64,000 bases of DNA, from NCBI RefSeq assembly GCF_036898095.1, contig NC_090729.1, forward strand, positions 72,835,102-72,899,101. The letters are read 5' to 3'. The stretch's first letter is position 1, and each line of letters begins with the position of its first letter. The DNA is from Palaemon carinicauda (taxonomy: Eukaryota; Arthropoda; Malacostraca; Decapoda; Palaemonidae). Below the pieces are notes generated by a model. It did no database searches. It saw only the letters and a list, made by a program, of their open reading frames with translations, and was not told the origin of the DNA. Made by a program: the position numbers and the translations under genes. Shown here one piece after another: positions 11,641-22,720 of the stretch.

Positions 11641-13330
11641 ATCAGGTATACTGTGATAAATCGAAGGCAGAAAACTTCTGAACCTCCTGGATAATCCTAG
11701 GTGCATAACTAGGATCAGCCTCAACCTCAGTTCCTTCATTACAGGGAACGGGGTGTTCTTGGGCTACCTGGGAGCCAACAAAGCCCCTCTTCCCTGGAAG
11801 GGTCTCAGCATGTAGAGGGCTTCCAGAGGAAATTTGATGGGCTGAACAGGATAATCCTAGGTGCATAACTAGGATCAGCCTCAGCCAGGAATTTCTAAGT
11901 CCATCACTTCTATTCTAGAGACATGATGTCTGTTACCTCCACTAGAGGATCCTCGTATGGGGCTATATATCGAGATAGTATCTTGATGACGCTCGTGATG
12001 AAGAGAACGATCTGCAGCTCGGCGACTTGTTCCCATCTGGGAGGGAATGGGTCTGCGTCCGTGTACCATTCCAATTCTATTGGGTTGAACCCGAGATGAG
12101 CATCCGCTGTCACCTTGCGGATCATTTGTAAAAGAGCTGCTGATAGGCGCCATTCCCTTAAGGAAGGGATGGCTAATATTCCCTAATGAAATGAGACGCC
12201 CCTCATCCTTGACAGTTTCGACGCCTCATTATCGCTTCGATGCCCCAGATCAGCCTCAGGAGGTCTGATCTGTGTGGAGAGAGTTTCTCCGCCCATTACA
12301 GGGCTAAAATGGCCTATGGGCCCGTGGCCTTTGGTTATTGTAGGGTAAGCGAAGAGGGAATGACCATCATTGGTCCTATTAGATCTCTTCGAGCGTTTGA
12401 TGTGTATCCTCTCCAGCCTCTTAACGCATCTTACAGCTGTGCACGTAGCACTGGGTCTGTCATTATCGTGAACTGGAGAGAGTTCAAAACTCCTCCCTGT
12501 TAGCGTCATGGAATCCTGACTGATTACAATAGTCTCTTGACAGACCTTGCAATCTCCTTTTACATCCCCAAGGGAAAGGAGTGTTAGAGTAACCACAGGT
12601 TTCAATGATTTTTTAAAAACATTAAAGCCCCTGAGCTGGAGAGAATCGAGACTTCTTGAAGTTATTTTGCATCCCCGATGTTCCAGGGCCGGATCATCTC
12701 CATGGATGCTCATACACAGTCGTTTCGGGTGCTGCCCACCCCAGCCTGTCGTCCAGGGCCATTGTTGCCTGAACTCTTTCTAGGCTTGGTTTTGTTCGAC
12801 TGTGTCTGCTAATTCCGTGAAGATCCTAGGACTGAATCTAGTCCGACGAGAATCTTGTCTAGGATATATGTTATCTTCTGTAACTTGGACCCTACGTAGG
12901 AGGGGAGGGGGTGACTGACTGGAAGTTGCCAATAGACATCTTTCAGGTCTGACCAGACTGCCAACACCCCTTATTTAATAAGGTCCTTATGTTCAGAAGG
13001 ATTAACATTCTGAACTTGCTGTTTTATTGGAACTTGTTGAGTGGCGACAAGTCCAGAATGACTCAGAGTTTTCTTGAGTCCTTCACGTGAACACCAAACA
13101 TCCTTCCCTGGAAATCGATGGACTCTACTTTCCTTACCGCTAGTATGCTCTTGAGCTCTAAAGTATACTCTTCCAGGGGGTTTTGGAATGTAGGAAGAGT
13201 TGAGGAAAAGATGGTGGAGATATGTCTATTTCCATCCTAGTCCCATCTTGATTAGGCCTTGGACCCAAGGATCGAAGGTCCAGCGATCCGGAAGGAACCT
13301 CCCTCCTACCAGAAGCGTTTGTTTGCTTCG
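11641..13330 (-). pseudogene. DIRS B RT-RNase H remnant
   Basis: Decayed ORF2. Recognisable minus-strand pieces include the APYEDP and VEVTDIMSLE block (11,910-11,970), VTADAHLGFNPIE near 12,090, fragments matching the inter-domain region at 12,370-12,560, and the ORF2 N-terminal FDPWVQGLIKMG-like stretch near 13,240. There are many frameshifts and small deletions. A sequence of about 33 bp containing an ATCCTAG/CTAGGAT hairpin is duplicated at 11,690-11,723 and 11,850-11,883. Confidence 0.7.
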
Positions 13331-13334
13331 CATG

Positions 13335-13700
13335 ATCAGAAGGTGTACATAACTGACCGTTTGCCTGTGGTACAACGGTCATTGTGACTGTGGGATGCTG
13401 TTGAACATCCGAAGGAGAACTAAGAAACTTTTCCATCTTCCTTTTAGGTCATACCTGACCGTTTGCTTGTGGTACAACGGTCATAGGAGAACTAATAAAC
13501 TTTTCCGTCTTCCTTTTAGGTCGAGACCCAGCACTGTAGAGGACTTTCTAATGAAAGGATGCACCACTATTGGAGAAGCCCTTGTTCTCCGTGGTGGCCT
13601 CCCTAATCGTCTTTCCAACTATCTTGTTTGGAAAGAGGTCTCTACCCCAAACGTTGTAAGATATCAGCTTCCCAGTGTCGTGTTTCACTGTAATAGAAGA
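13335..13700 (-). pseudogene. DIRS B gag C-terminal remnant
   Basis: Only the gag C-terminal portion survives. It matches the LISSNIWGKDLFPN and ATTENRNLLHKWG region of copy A (minus strand, about 13,690-13,545) and the basic KRKTEK tail. An imperfect duplication of about 100 bp is present (CTGACCGTTTGC and GTGGTACAACGGTCAT at 13,354-13,382 and 13,456-13,484, each followed by AGGAGAACTAA). At about 13,700 the sequence changes abruptly into leader-type DNA, so the rest of gag has been deleted. Confidence 0.7.
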
Positions 13701-14446
13701 TTCCTTTCTATTGTATAAAGCTTAGGATAAGTACGCTGGAAAATAATAGGAGAGACACATACGTGTGAATCCCTCCAGCCAACTGCTGCGACCTTCCTAA
13801 CTATTGATTCTAGGGCATCCTCTTTAAGGGGGCCCAATGGAAGATTCTAGCCCATAGGGATAAAGTAGCGTAAACAGCGCCTACATCCAGGGAATTAATA
13901 ATGAGAATCAAAGAGACTGATGAAGAGTCAGCGTAAGAAAGGGGGGGAAGTCAGTCCCTAAATCAGGTAGGTCTCAGCAAGAGATTGTGCTCAGAAGCAC
14001 AGTGTACTGGAAAACCATTCTATTGTATGGTTATGTACCAAAGATTTCTGTCTGTGATATGGTCCTATACTACAGATGTACAGGGTATTGTATACACCTA
14101 TACAACTGGCATATTACCGTCAAGGCTAGTACTTGGGGGTAAGTTAACTGGCATAGTACTTCAGTACCGATATGGCTAGCAGTTCTCCGGCATGTCAGTG
14201 ACTTATCAGCAATCAGCGGGTCGCTGACAGAAGTCACACCATCCTAGCCAGTATTCGATGTGACTGGGTAGTGGTGAAAACTATACGCATAGTCAGCAGC
14301 CCTCTGATCCATTGGCGGGCTGCCGATTGAAGGCATACCAACTCAGCTATTGACTGGGTGGTGACCATGGGCACACCCTGCCGGCTCTCGGCGGTGGAGT
14401 CAGATGTGACAGTGAATCAATGACTGCCATCATTATTATCACTACA

Positions 14447-14585
14447 AGGTTTGGCCTGATTTGTAAAGTCTCTGCCTGGTGTTTGCCAGTCGGGGGTTCG
14501 AGTCTTGCTCAGATTCATTAGTGCCATTAGTGTCTGCAACCTTACCATCCTTGTGAGGTAAGGTTGGGGGGTTTGTGGGAGCTTT
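14447..14585 (+). repeat. tRNA-derived SINE
   Basis: The segment has a tRNA-like head with an exact RNA polymerase III B box (GGTTCGAGTC, 14,495-14,504) about 45 bp after a degenerate A-box-like TTGGCCTGATTTG. A tRNA-unrelated body follows (GCAACCTTACCATCC, GTGAGGTAAGGTTGGGGGG). The layout and body resemble tRNA-derived SINEs known from crustaceans; this comparison is from memory. It interrupts the rearranged leader of DIRS B. Ends and target duplication are not clear. Confidence 0.65.
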
Positions 14586-15952
14586 AAGACCTTAAAACCT
14601 TTAAAAGGAACACTAAATTGCCAGTTATCGCAATGAATAAGTGAGATCTCCGGTCTAATTCCCGTAGAGTTTTCGTATTTTTGCGAGTTCGCAACTGAAC
14701 CGCATTTTTGTGATAACTTCTGAAACAAAAGCAACCGTAGTTCAACAGCTTGAGACTACCATCGTGTATGCACTGGCAGCGAGAGGGGGGGGCGGGTACC
14801 CCCATCCTCACCTTCTCTCCTCGAACTGGAGTGGAGAAAGGAGGGATAGGGGACAGGATGTCCTTTAGGAGGCTGTAATATAGGTAGGTATGGTTTCGGA
14901 GAGATTTTAGAAATCTCACACCCAAATGTGTAAATGTTAAGGGCTGTATACCAGATTCTATTAACTTGGGTTTTTCGAGACCTTCGAACAGGTCAGAGGG
15001 TCTCAGACGGGGTTGGGGTTTTTGGAAATAATATTGCTGGGGGCATGAACCTGCATGTATTATGTCCGTGAAAATACTCACTCTTATAACTGCAGAAGAC
15101 TGCGATGCATCATCTGGTGTCCCTCCTGTAAGGAAAGGAGAACAGAAACGAGTATTCAATTGATTATCACACTGATAAACAATTTGCAAAAATAATTTTT
15201 TTGACAAAAAATAGCTTAGGACAGAAAGCTATAAAGAGATAGTGGGACACACAGATCCGTGTATCCCCTGCGAGCCAATGCTGTTACCTCCCCTCAGTAT
15301 TAAGATAAGGAAATTCCTCCAACTGGGGAATTCCCAGTAAAAAAGGGGTCAAACACCTAGGTGTAAGGAAGTGTACAAAGCACTATCCCCCCTTATACAT
15401 AACACTGTGAGGTAAGGAGGACTGATTTCACAATCAGAGTATCGAAGGAATGCCATTCTTTCAATACAGGAATGGTACCAGCAGAAGCTCGCACAAGGGT
15501 ACCCATGATATGTTGATTAGAAAAGATAAAAGACATATATTTGTGTATCCCAACCAATCTATTTGCTGTGACCTCCCTTACAATATTAAATCAGGGAGTT
15601 TCCTGATCAGGGAAACTCAGGGATAAGGGCTCTCCCCTTTAAGGGTTAGAGGTGTCACACCACCAGCCCTTTACGAAATTTAATATTGTAGGGTAAATGG
15701 AAACTGATTTCAAATCAGAATTTTGACGAAATATTATTCTATCAATATAGGATTGGGTTCAGCAAATGCCTGGGCAGGGACACCCAAGATATATTGGAAA
15801 TAACTACTAGTATAATATATACGTTAATTTTCCATCTGCCGTATGTACTATACTACAAATATACTGACTACCTGTATAGACATATACTGTAGTTCAGCCG
15901 GCATGTTGCCGGATTAGCTAGCTCTTGCTGGAGCATCTAGCATGCTAGTTAA

Positions 15953-15975
15953 GAGAGAGAGAGAGAGAGAGAGAA
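15953..15975. repeat. (GA)n microsatellite
   Basis: An uninterrupted GA dinucleotide run of about 11 units in the leader of DIRS B. Confidence 0.9.
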
Positions 15976-17451
15976 AGCATGGAGGGAAGGCTATCTATAA
16001 CTGCGTATGTATACAGGAATAAAGGATGTAAAAGTCTAATTTTACTGCCTTTCTCCGAAAAGAAGGTTCAAATGGAAGGGGAGAATGTAACATTCAGGCT
16101 TCCATCTAGCCACAGTACTATTGCCGGCTTACCACTGCAGGCCAGCCTCCGGCAGCACTAGTACAGTCGGCATGCTACCGACTGAGTCAGTACCTATCTT
16201 TGCCGGTCTACTGCCGGCCAGAGCAACACGCCGACAGCAGAGGTTGTGGCCAGCAGTTCAAGGGAGAACTGGAGAACCTTGGTGACAAAAGGGACCTCCC
16301 ACCCACAGCCGTCATGGCCGCCGGAAGCCGTCAGTCGCCGACAGCCGTCAGCTGAGGAGAGGGGGTCTGGCCGGCTCCGGCAACCCACCGGCAATGGTAA
16401 GGTTGTGGGACGCCGGCTCAGGAAAGACAATGGCTCGGCCATCGTAAAAGAACAGGGGGGGGGGTCCTATATGAGGTATGGGAGGGGCCGGCAATGTTGC
16501 CGGACCTACACATCTTGAAGAAATTCTGTTTCAGTACCGGCATAACCCCAAGCGGCAGGAGACTCTTCTATTCTCCAGCTTAGGAGATGCTAATACAGTT
16601 AAGGGGATGGCAGTCCATGCCGTTCCTCTTAACAAGGAAGAAACAGAGTTCCAATGCCGGCGCCATCCTAGGCCACATGAGTATACTACTCTACAGCCTA
16701 GGGTCTGCGAGCATAGGACTAGTCTACTAGACCACAGGGAGAAGGTGGCGGCATCATGCAACCACTTCAGGTGTAATCTAGGGAGGGCTAGCCTCCTATG
16801 CCGGCAGCTCAGCCGCCAGGGGAATGCAATCACCCCGCCGACCGACTGCCAACAAAATACTAAATACTCTGAGTTGCTGATCGAATCCCGAAACTTGCCG
16901 TCTGCTGTAAGGGATGAGACAGAAAACTCTAGGCTAGTCATATCTGAATTCGAAATTCAAGGCCGACGCAGAGAGTTGTAGCCTAAGGCTACTCTCAGAG
17001 GAGGGAAGAAAGATTACCCATAAATCTCTATTTGAGACTAGTAACGGCTAATATAATTCCAGGAGATATCAATCTCCAAAGAATGATAACCGATACACAA
17101 GGGTAACCGGGGAAATGTCGAAAGTATATGTTGTCTAGGCTGGGTTACCTAGACAAGGCGAGATCTCGGTTACCTAAAATCACCAAAACTCTGACATATA
17201 CAATCGACACAAAAAAAGGGAAAATTATGCATATAAATATCTTTACAATATAAAATGTCTAAATAGCTTTCATAATAACAATTAATGCTATTTAACCAGA
17301 AATGTCGTTCTGCTAATTAAATAACACATGCTCAATGAACGACGGCGCCTATGGCAACACCGGTGACCGGCGTAGATCCAAACACAATAATTACACTAAT
17401 TTCATTGTGAGGCTGGAACTAAAATACATATTGTAAAGAATAAATACTCAA

Positions 17452-17485
17452 CTTTCTGGATGGAGAAAGAAGCCGTAGAAAGCAT
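17452..17485 (-). other. DIRS B leader micro-ORF (decayed)
   Basis: The minus-strand ATG at 17,485 opens a short reading frame ending at the conserved GAAAGTTGAGTA block. It is homologous to the micro-ORFs of A, C, D and E. It is 34 nt long, so unlike the others it is not in phase with the GAGGAG that follows the gag acceptor, in keeping with the decayed state of B. Confidence 0.55.
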
Positions 17486-17529
17486 AAAGATTCCGAGAAA
17501 TCGATCGAAAATGTCAGATCAACAAGGAA

Positions 17530-17890
17530 CACCACTGTAGCGAGGCGCTACAAATAAAGGGAGGTCGCCAGAGGGAGTTGGCGCGGATGTGATACGATAG
17601 TAGTTGGGGAGCCAGGGTAGCCTCTATTGCGGCTACCCTTCTAATTCTGCCACGTATCCCCCTCGAAGCATAAAGGCTATTCGGGGTGCAGATTGGCATG
17701 TGGCGTGTCAAGAATACGTCCCCTGATTATATACGATACCCTTGAGAGTAATCTTAAGGGTACTCGCGCCAGAAGTTAGAATTCTCTGAAACCTTTGGTT
17801 TGATTCTCTTGGAATATCACTGTAGTCATATACAGTACAGTATACCCTTGGGAAGCTACTAAAGGAACCTTCCATCAGGAGGTCATGGCT
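17530..17890 (-). repeat. DIRS B left inverted terminal repeat
   Basis: Inverted partner of 9,262-9,600, next to the left-type terminus (minus strand TTGAGCTCAAGCC) at about 17,901. Confidence 0.8.
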
Positions 17891-17977
17891 TGAGCTCAAA
17901 ACACGGTATTTTAAGATAAAAAGGCGTTACTTTATGGCCAGAGCTGATTTATACAATACAAGAAAATGGTACTCAAC

Positions 17978-18013
17978 TTTCCAGAAGAAGGCGAGGCAGA
18001 AGATTGCGACATG
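17978..18013 (-). other. DIRS A leader micro-ORF
   Basis: The minus-strand ATG at 18,013 opens 12 codons (MSQSSASPSSGK) ending at GGAAAG, just before the conserved TTGAGTA block. Copies C and D have the same 12-codon length and E has 11, all ending SGK. In each intact copy the frame would be in phase with the GAG GAG that follows the gag splice-like acceptor. It is a candidate first coding exon of gag, but no canonical GT donor gives an in-frame join. Confidence 0.5.
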
Positions 18014-18073
18014 ATGAATTTACGGGCGAATAACGGGGAAAAAGCACATGGTCATAAATGCTACGTAAGAAGT

Positions 18074-18443
18074 AATGAGGAAGGTGCGCAACGGTGACGT
18101 CAACCAAGATGGCGGCCAAACATGGCGGCGGTTATGACGTCACAGAGTACCGTAACAGTAACGAAGGAGGAGAACTTGCTAACGGCTCCTCCCATAACTT
18201 GCCACACTTCCCCCTCGAAGCATTAACACTATGTGGAGTGCAGATAGCTATGTGGAGTGTCAAGCATACGTCCCCTGTCATTATACGATATCCTAAAGGG
18301 AAACCTTATGGGTACTCGTGCCAGAAGTTAGAATTCTGTGAAACCTTTAGTTTAATTCTCTGGGAATATCTACTGTAGTCATATATACCCTTAGGAAGCT
18401 ACTGAAGGAACCTTCCATCAGGACGACATGGCTTGAGCCCAAA
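18074..18443 (-). repeat. DIRS A left inverted terminal repeat
   Basis: Inverted copy of 1,097-1,453. It carries TGACGTCA at 18,095-18,102 and 18,135-18,142 and an exact YY1-type AAGATGGCGGC between them. The left-type terminus abuts gypsy RT sequence at 18,443-18,447. Confidence 0.88.
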
Positions 18444-18446
18444 AAA

Positions 18447-19997
18447 TACATTTGCTCCTATTTACTCTAATATGTTCCTTCAACTTCTTCAGAACTGCCT
18501 GTAATCTTTCTCTATGTTCTCTTTTATCTTTACCAGAGACTAAAATATCATCTATGAAAATAAATACTCTTTGCATTCCTGAAAAAATCTTATTCATAGT
18601 TTGTTGCCATATAGCTGGACTTCTTGCTACTCCATAAGGCAATCTCTTTGGCCTAAACAAACCTAAGGATGTAATTACTGTACATAGTTCTTATGAAGTT
18701 TCATCCATGGGAGCTCTGTTGGAATGCTCGTCTAAGATCTAACTTAGAAAATAAATTACATCCTGACATAGTTGCAAACATGTCATTTGGATTTGGTAAT
18801 GGATGTTGAGCTACCTGAAGCTGTGGATTCAAAGTTACCTTGTAATCTCCACATAACCTAACCTGACTGTTTTCCTTCACAATAGGACCTAATGGTGTAA
18901 CCCAATCTCAGTATGTAACTTTTTCCCAAGAGTCTTCACTTTCTAATCTTTTGATTTCTGTTTCAACTGCCCTTTTCAATGCATATGGTACTGGTCTTGG
19001 AGCAAAAAATCTAGGAGTACTATCTGATTTCAAAACTAAAATGGCCTTTGCGTTCTTTACTGTACCGACTTTATCTTCAAATACGTCTTGAAACTCTGAT
19101 AGAATATTATCCACAGACACTTCATTCTTTTGTTCATCTTGTGTACCTGAAACCTTCAAAATACTAGGCCAATCTAATTTCATATAATATAACCAGTCAA
19201 AACCTAGTAAAGTTTGTCCTTTACCTTTCACTACCATTAATGGCATTCTGTCTAACTTCTGATCTTTATACTGTACTTCTTTGTTCGAAGCACCTATTAC
19301 CTGAATATCAAAACCATTATAACCTTTCAAAACTCTATTTGTGCTTTCTAATAACAAATTAGGAATGGTTTTAGCTGTTTTCTCAGACATAAGTGATACA
19401 TCGGCTGCTGTGTCAATTTGTATTACAATTGGTTTACCAGTTATGATCACTTCTACCAATATGTGTTTCTTTGCACCTTTGTTGACGGAATTAATGCGAA
19501 ACGCAAAATCAGTTACAGACCTAACCTGATTACCATGAACATTTTCCCCATTATTCTGATGACCTATAGTATCAACTGCTGCATTGATTTTCTTTGCGTA
19601 CTGTTTAGGGAATCTACAAACATTTGAAAAATGTCCCGTCTTTCTACAATTCTGGCATGTTTGTCCTGTAGCAGGGCATTTCCTTGCTTCGTATGCAAGA
19701 TGATCAGTTTTACCACACCTATAGCATTTGGGTTTTTCCTGTTGCTTCTGCGTATAGGTCTGATTCTGATATTTGTGAGCATTATAGTTCAGCAATTTCC
19801 TATGACTAAGCTTTGGCATATTCTTTCCCTGATTCTCATTGTCTTTCAACTTTGAGCCTATCTTGCTAATTTTAGAACTTTCCATTCTATTGCTTGTAAA
19901 ATTACTTATTATATTACTTTGCCTATTTGATGTATCTAGACCTCTGCCTATAATCAATACCTTCTCTAGTGTTAAATCTTTATCTTACAATAATTTC
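18447..19997 (-). pseudogene. Ty3/gypsy gag C-terminus, protease, RT N-terminus
   Basis: Middle part of the split gypsy element. In sense order: end of the capsid region (LTLEKVLIIGR), two zinc knuckles (CYRCGKTDHLAYEARKC, spaced longer than canonical, and CQNCRKTGHFSNVC, canonical CX2CX4HX4C), an aspartic protease with IDTAADVSLMS, LLGFDWL, then the RT entry region (PRPVPYALK). The frame is open for 349 codons (19,957-18,908) and then meets a stop at the conserved TY-S-W position. RT continues with GPIVKENSQVRLCGDY and LFSKLDLR; after a frameshift come LPYGVARSPAIWQ and the catalytic FIDDILVSG. It is cut at 18,447 by DIRS A and at 19,997 by DIRS C. The residues at the first cut continue at position 1,052. 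Confidence 0.9.
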
Positions 19998-20003
19998 TTT
20001 TTT

Positions 20004-20353
20004 GGGCTCAAGCCATGGCGTCCTGATGGAAGGTTCCTTTTTGGTAGCTTCCTTGGGTATATAACTACTAGATATTCCCAGAGAATTTAACCACAGGTTA
20101 TCACAGAATTCTAACTTCTGGAGCGAGTATCCTAAAGGTTTCCCTTTAAGACATCGTATATCAACAGGGGACGCATGTATTAACGCGCCACATAGCTATC
20201 TGCACCCCACATAGAGTTAACACTTCGATGTGTAGGGGCGGAGAATAGCTGGGGAGCCGTTCCACAGCTAATCTCGTTCGTGGCTACTTTTGGTACTCGA
20301 GACGTAAACAAACGGGCGCCATTGCTAAATGACGTCACGTCCGTCCTCATCCT
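20004..20353 (+). repeat. DIRS C left inverted terminal repeat
   Basis: Inverted partner of 28,498-28,841. It carries an inward-facing TATATAA box at 20,058-20,064 and a TGACGTCA palindrome near 20,331. The match ends at CCTCATCCT (20,353). Confidence 0.88.
20058..20064 (+). promoter_or_regulatory. candidate TATA box in DIRS ITR
   Basis: TATATAA lies about 55 bp inside the terminus. A GGGTATATA-like element occurs at the same place in both ITRs of A, B and C. Because the repeats are inverted, the right arm (28,787-28,793) would drive antisense transcription into the element. ITR-driven sense and antisense transcripts are known for DIRS-1; here this is inference. Confidence 0.4.
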
Positions 20354-20421
20354 TCGCTTAGTAGCTTGCCTTACTAGACGGATTTTTCCCTGTGCGTATC
20401 TTATCGACTTGCATCTTAGCC

Positions 20422-20457
20422 ATGTCTCTACCCTCGGCCTCGCCTTCTTCTGGAAAG
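20422..20457 (+). other. DIRS C leader micro-ORF
   Basis: The ATG opens 12 codons (MSLPSASPSSGK) ending at GGAAAG, followed by TTGAGTA. The distance to the gag acceptor is 2,263 bp. A join GGAAAG to GAGGAG would be in frame with gag, but the intron would begin TT (or equivalently GT and end CA), which is not canonical. The frame left unspliced runs about 15 codons further to a stop. Confidence 0.5.
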
Positions 20458-22720
20458 TTGAGTACAAGGTTCCAGTATTGTTTAAATAAGCTCTGACCGT
20501 AAAGTAACTTTTACTTTTCGAGATATTTTATGTTTTGTGGCAGAGCTGTGCTACTACCGGACCCGCCATTTTATGGCGTCGCTGTTGTCTTGCATGCCTT
20601 ATTTAGCTAGCCTCAACAGCTTTTTCCGGCCTCATTAACTAATCGATACTATTAGTTATTTAGTCTTCATAGCTAGGAACTTTATATCTCGTGTTTTGAC
20701 GCTCTTTTATTGGTCATCGACTGACCCCATACCAGTTCGCTAGTCTAGCCCCTAGGCCAGAGTGCCTATCATCAGTGTTCATGCATGATATATTACAGTG
20801 ATCCTAGGTTTAGTTATGAAGATAGTGGCATTATTTTATGATACTGTTTACTGTGATGCAAGTGTTTTCGCCTTCAGGGACTATATAGGGGATAGGTTTG
20901 ACAGTGTGCCTCTCTAACCTAACCTAATTGTAGGCCCCCTATATGCTCCCTTCACCCCCTGCCTTAGGGCATTCCCTCTGCGTAGCCTTGCTCTCCCTAC
21001 CACGTAAGGGGATCAAGCTCATACCAGAGTACTTATCGCTTCTCTGTCCTCCCTAAGGGAATGATCCCCCCTTAGGGTTGCGTCCGAGAATGAGGAACGG
21101 CTTGCCCTTCCTCTATTGCTGAGGCTAGGCTACCTGACCTTCCCTGCAATGCGATACATCTTCCATCCTTCCTGGTTCAGGGTGTAACATCCCTGCTCTA
21201 GGTTAGGCTTGGGGGGAGTTAGTTCTGTGCCTTGCTGAAACGGTACCCATGCACCGTACTCAGACAGGCTGCCTAACCTTAGGCTAGGGAGCGTCCTCCC
21301 TTCCTTGGTGGCCGCTTTGGTACAGAGCCTCTCCTATAGAAGACCCTTCTTCTTCTCCCCTCCCCACCTATCTCTTGTATGGCCTAGCCTATACTTAGGT
21401 TAGTCTATACCCATCTGTCCCCTGTCCTACAACTCCTCCTTAGGGTGGAGTGATAGGGCTACCTTGAGTCCCTGTGTGCAGTCCGCTCTGGTACATATAC
21501 CCTTCATAGTGTCCTATGGGGTTAGCCACTGGATGCGTTTTGTCCGCAGGGGTTCTCCCCCTCTTGGGTGTTCCCTAGCCCTCCCTTGGGCTACCCTGGC
21601 TCCCGGCCGCCTGCGGCCCCTGCCACTGGATGATAGGGCTAGCCTCTATCATGGGTACACCCATTCAGGTGGGATGCCTTGGGGTTCGTGTCCGTACCCC
21701 TACATCCCTCCTTCTGTCTCTTTCACTGTCCTGGTGCCGGTCCCTTGCCACCTCCACTGTTGGTGATACCGACCTCCCCCCTTGGTGACACATTCCTTGC
21801 CCCCCGGGCCGTCAGTCCTCCGTGTGCCGGAGGGCTGCCGCCTCCCGTCAGCTTACAGCCGATGGCCTTCCCTCTTACCTCATAGCTTCGGTCGTCCGTC
21901 CATCGGTCCGGCACCCGGAGTGCCGGCATCCACTTCCGGCAGTCCGGTCCTGCTATAACCCATCCTTGTCCCTGTCACCAGGCCGGCAACCTCCGGCTGC
22001 CGGAGCTGCCGCTTCCCGCCGGCGTGCCGCCGCTTCCCGCCGGCGTGCCTCTGCTTCCCGCCGGCGGCCGCCATCCTGGCATTACTCCTGACTTCTATAT
22101 TTGTCTCCCCTAATGCCAGAAACTCTGCTGGAGCGGTTTCCGGCGTGCCGTCGGTCTGCCGGAGCCTTCCGGAGGCGTCAAAGCGACCTGCACCCCTTCT
22201 CCTAGCTATCAACTCATGCTGATAGCCCTACATTGCAACCAGATGGTTTGACTACATAAATAGATAGGTATTGTCTTACCGTTCTATTAATAACCATGCT
22301 GTCTTCTTGCATATCCAAAATTTCCAGCATGCTGTGTGTATCCTAGCACGGCTGGTTGCCGGAAACCGTTACCCTATGGGATCGTTACATTCCCAATTCT
22401 ATGGTCTGAGTGGTCTCAGTCCCAGATTTATATCCTTGGCAATTCCTACTAGAATTCCCCCTGCCTCCCTGGCAATCTATGAAGAATTCTGCCCTGTGCC
22501 CTTGGTCACAAACAAATTGCCTATGGATAAGGTTACGGTAACCAGCCGGGCGGGTTACACGGAGTATGCGTCTATCTCCTTCATTTCCGCCCACTCTCAA
22601 AAAACATCACAATGTTTATATCACTTAAAATTAAGTTAAAGATTAATCCTTTAATATTTAACTTTAGAATATAAGTCATTCTTATGACTCCCCCATACTC
22701 ATGTTCTCTTTCTCTTACAG
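20458..22720 (+). other. DIRS C leader / putative intron
   Basis: 2.26 kb without recognised coding potential. The first half is C/T-rich and the second half (21,780-22,190) is dense in GCCGG/CCGGC motifs, including about three 21-bp units (GCTTCCCGCCGGCGTGCC core) at 22,006-22,068. It ends in TTTCTCTTTCTCTTACAG-like pyrimidine tract plus AG at 22,719-22,720, which is a strong 3' splice-site match. Length and structure match copy D (2,264 bp). Confidence 0.6.
22006..22068. repeat. 21-bp GC-rich minisatellite
   Basis: Three tandem units with core CTTCCCGCCGGCGTGCC in the leader of DIRS C. Confidence 0.75.

Larger units (their letters stand above)
13701..17451 (-). other. DIRS B rearranged leader
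   Basis: Non-coding. It holds three diverged copies of one leader segment (starting near 13,724, 15,209 and 15,516; shared text AGCTTAGGA, then GTGTATCCC, CCAATTGCTGTGACCTCC-like). It also holds a splice-acceptor-like tract with CAG at 15,126-15,128, a (GA)n run at 15,953-15,975 and many GCCGGC-like motifs from 15,890 to 16,860. Nothing coding was recognised. Confidence 0.55.
9234..17901 (-). mobile_element. DIRS-type YR retrotransposon copy B, nested in copy A
   Basis: A minus-strand DIRS copy inserted in the leader of copy A. Its left terminus is at about 17,901. Its right terminus at about 9,234 lacks roughly the last 18 bases found in other copies. It has ITRs at 9,262-9,600 and 17,530-17,890 and an internal complementary region at 9,662-9,753. 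It is far more decayed than A: most of gag is missing, leader-like segments occur three times (13,724, 15,209 and 15,516), and a SINE is present at 14,447-14,585. Copy A sequence resumes on both sides (compare 17,905-18,000 and 9,200-9,233 with copy C at 20,470-20,690). A may have lost about 100 bp at the junction. Confidence 0.82.
1053..18443 (-). mobile_element. DIRS-type YR retrotransposon copy A (interrupted by copy B)
   Basis: A minus-strand DIRS element inserted in gypsy RT. Its 5' terminus (TTTTTTGGGCTCAAGCC) is at about 18,443 and its 3' terminus (ending CAAAATCCG) is at 1,053. Without the nested copy B (about 8.67 kb) it is about 8.7 kb, close to copies C and D. Order in the sense direction: left ITR, leader (broken by B), gag, RT-RNase H, tyrosine recombinase, internal complementary region, right ITR. 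All three ORFs carry frameshifts or stops. Gypsy sequence on both sides joins at a T-run with no other duplication, as known for tyrosine-recombinase elements. Confidence 0.88.

Noticed and set aside
14584..15207. 207-residue ORF in DIRS B as a possible extra gene
   Set aside because: It crosses the putative splice acceptor and leader sequence, shares nothing with gag of other copies, and DIRS B is heavily rearranged.
21464..22212. ORFs of 70-110 residues in the DIRS C leader
   Set aside because: They are Pro/Arg-rich translations of GC-rich repeats with no counterpart in the leaders of A, D or E.
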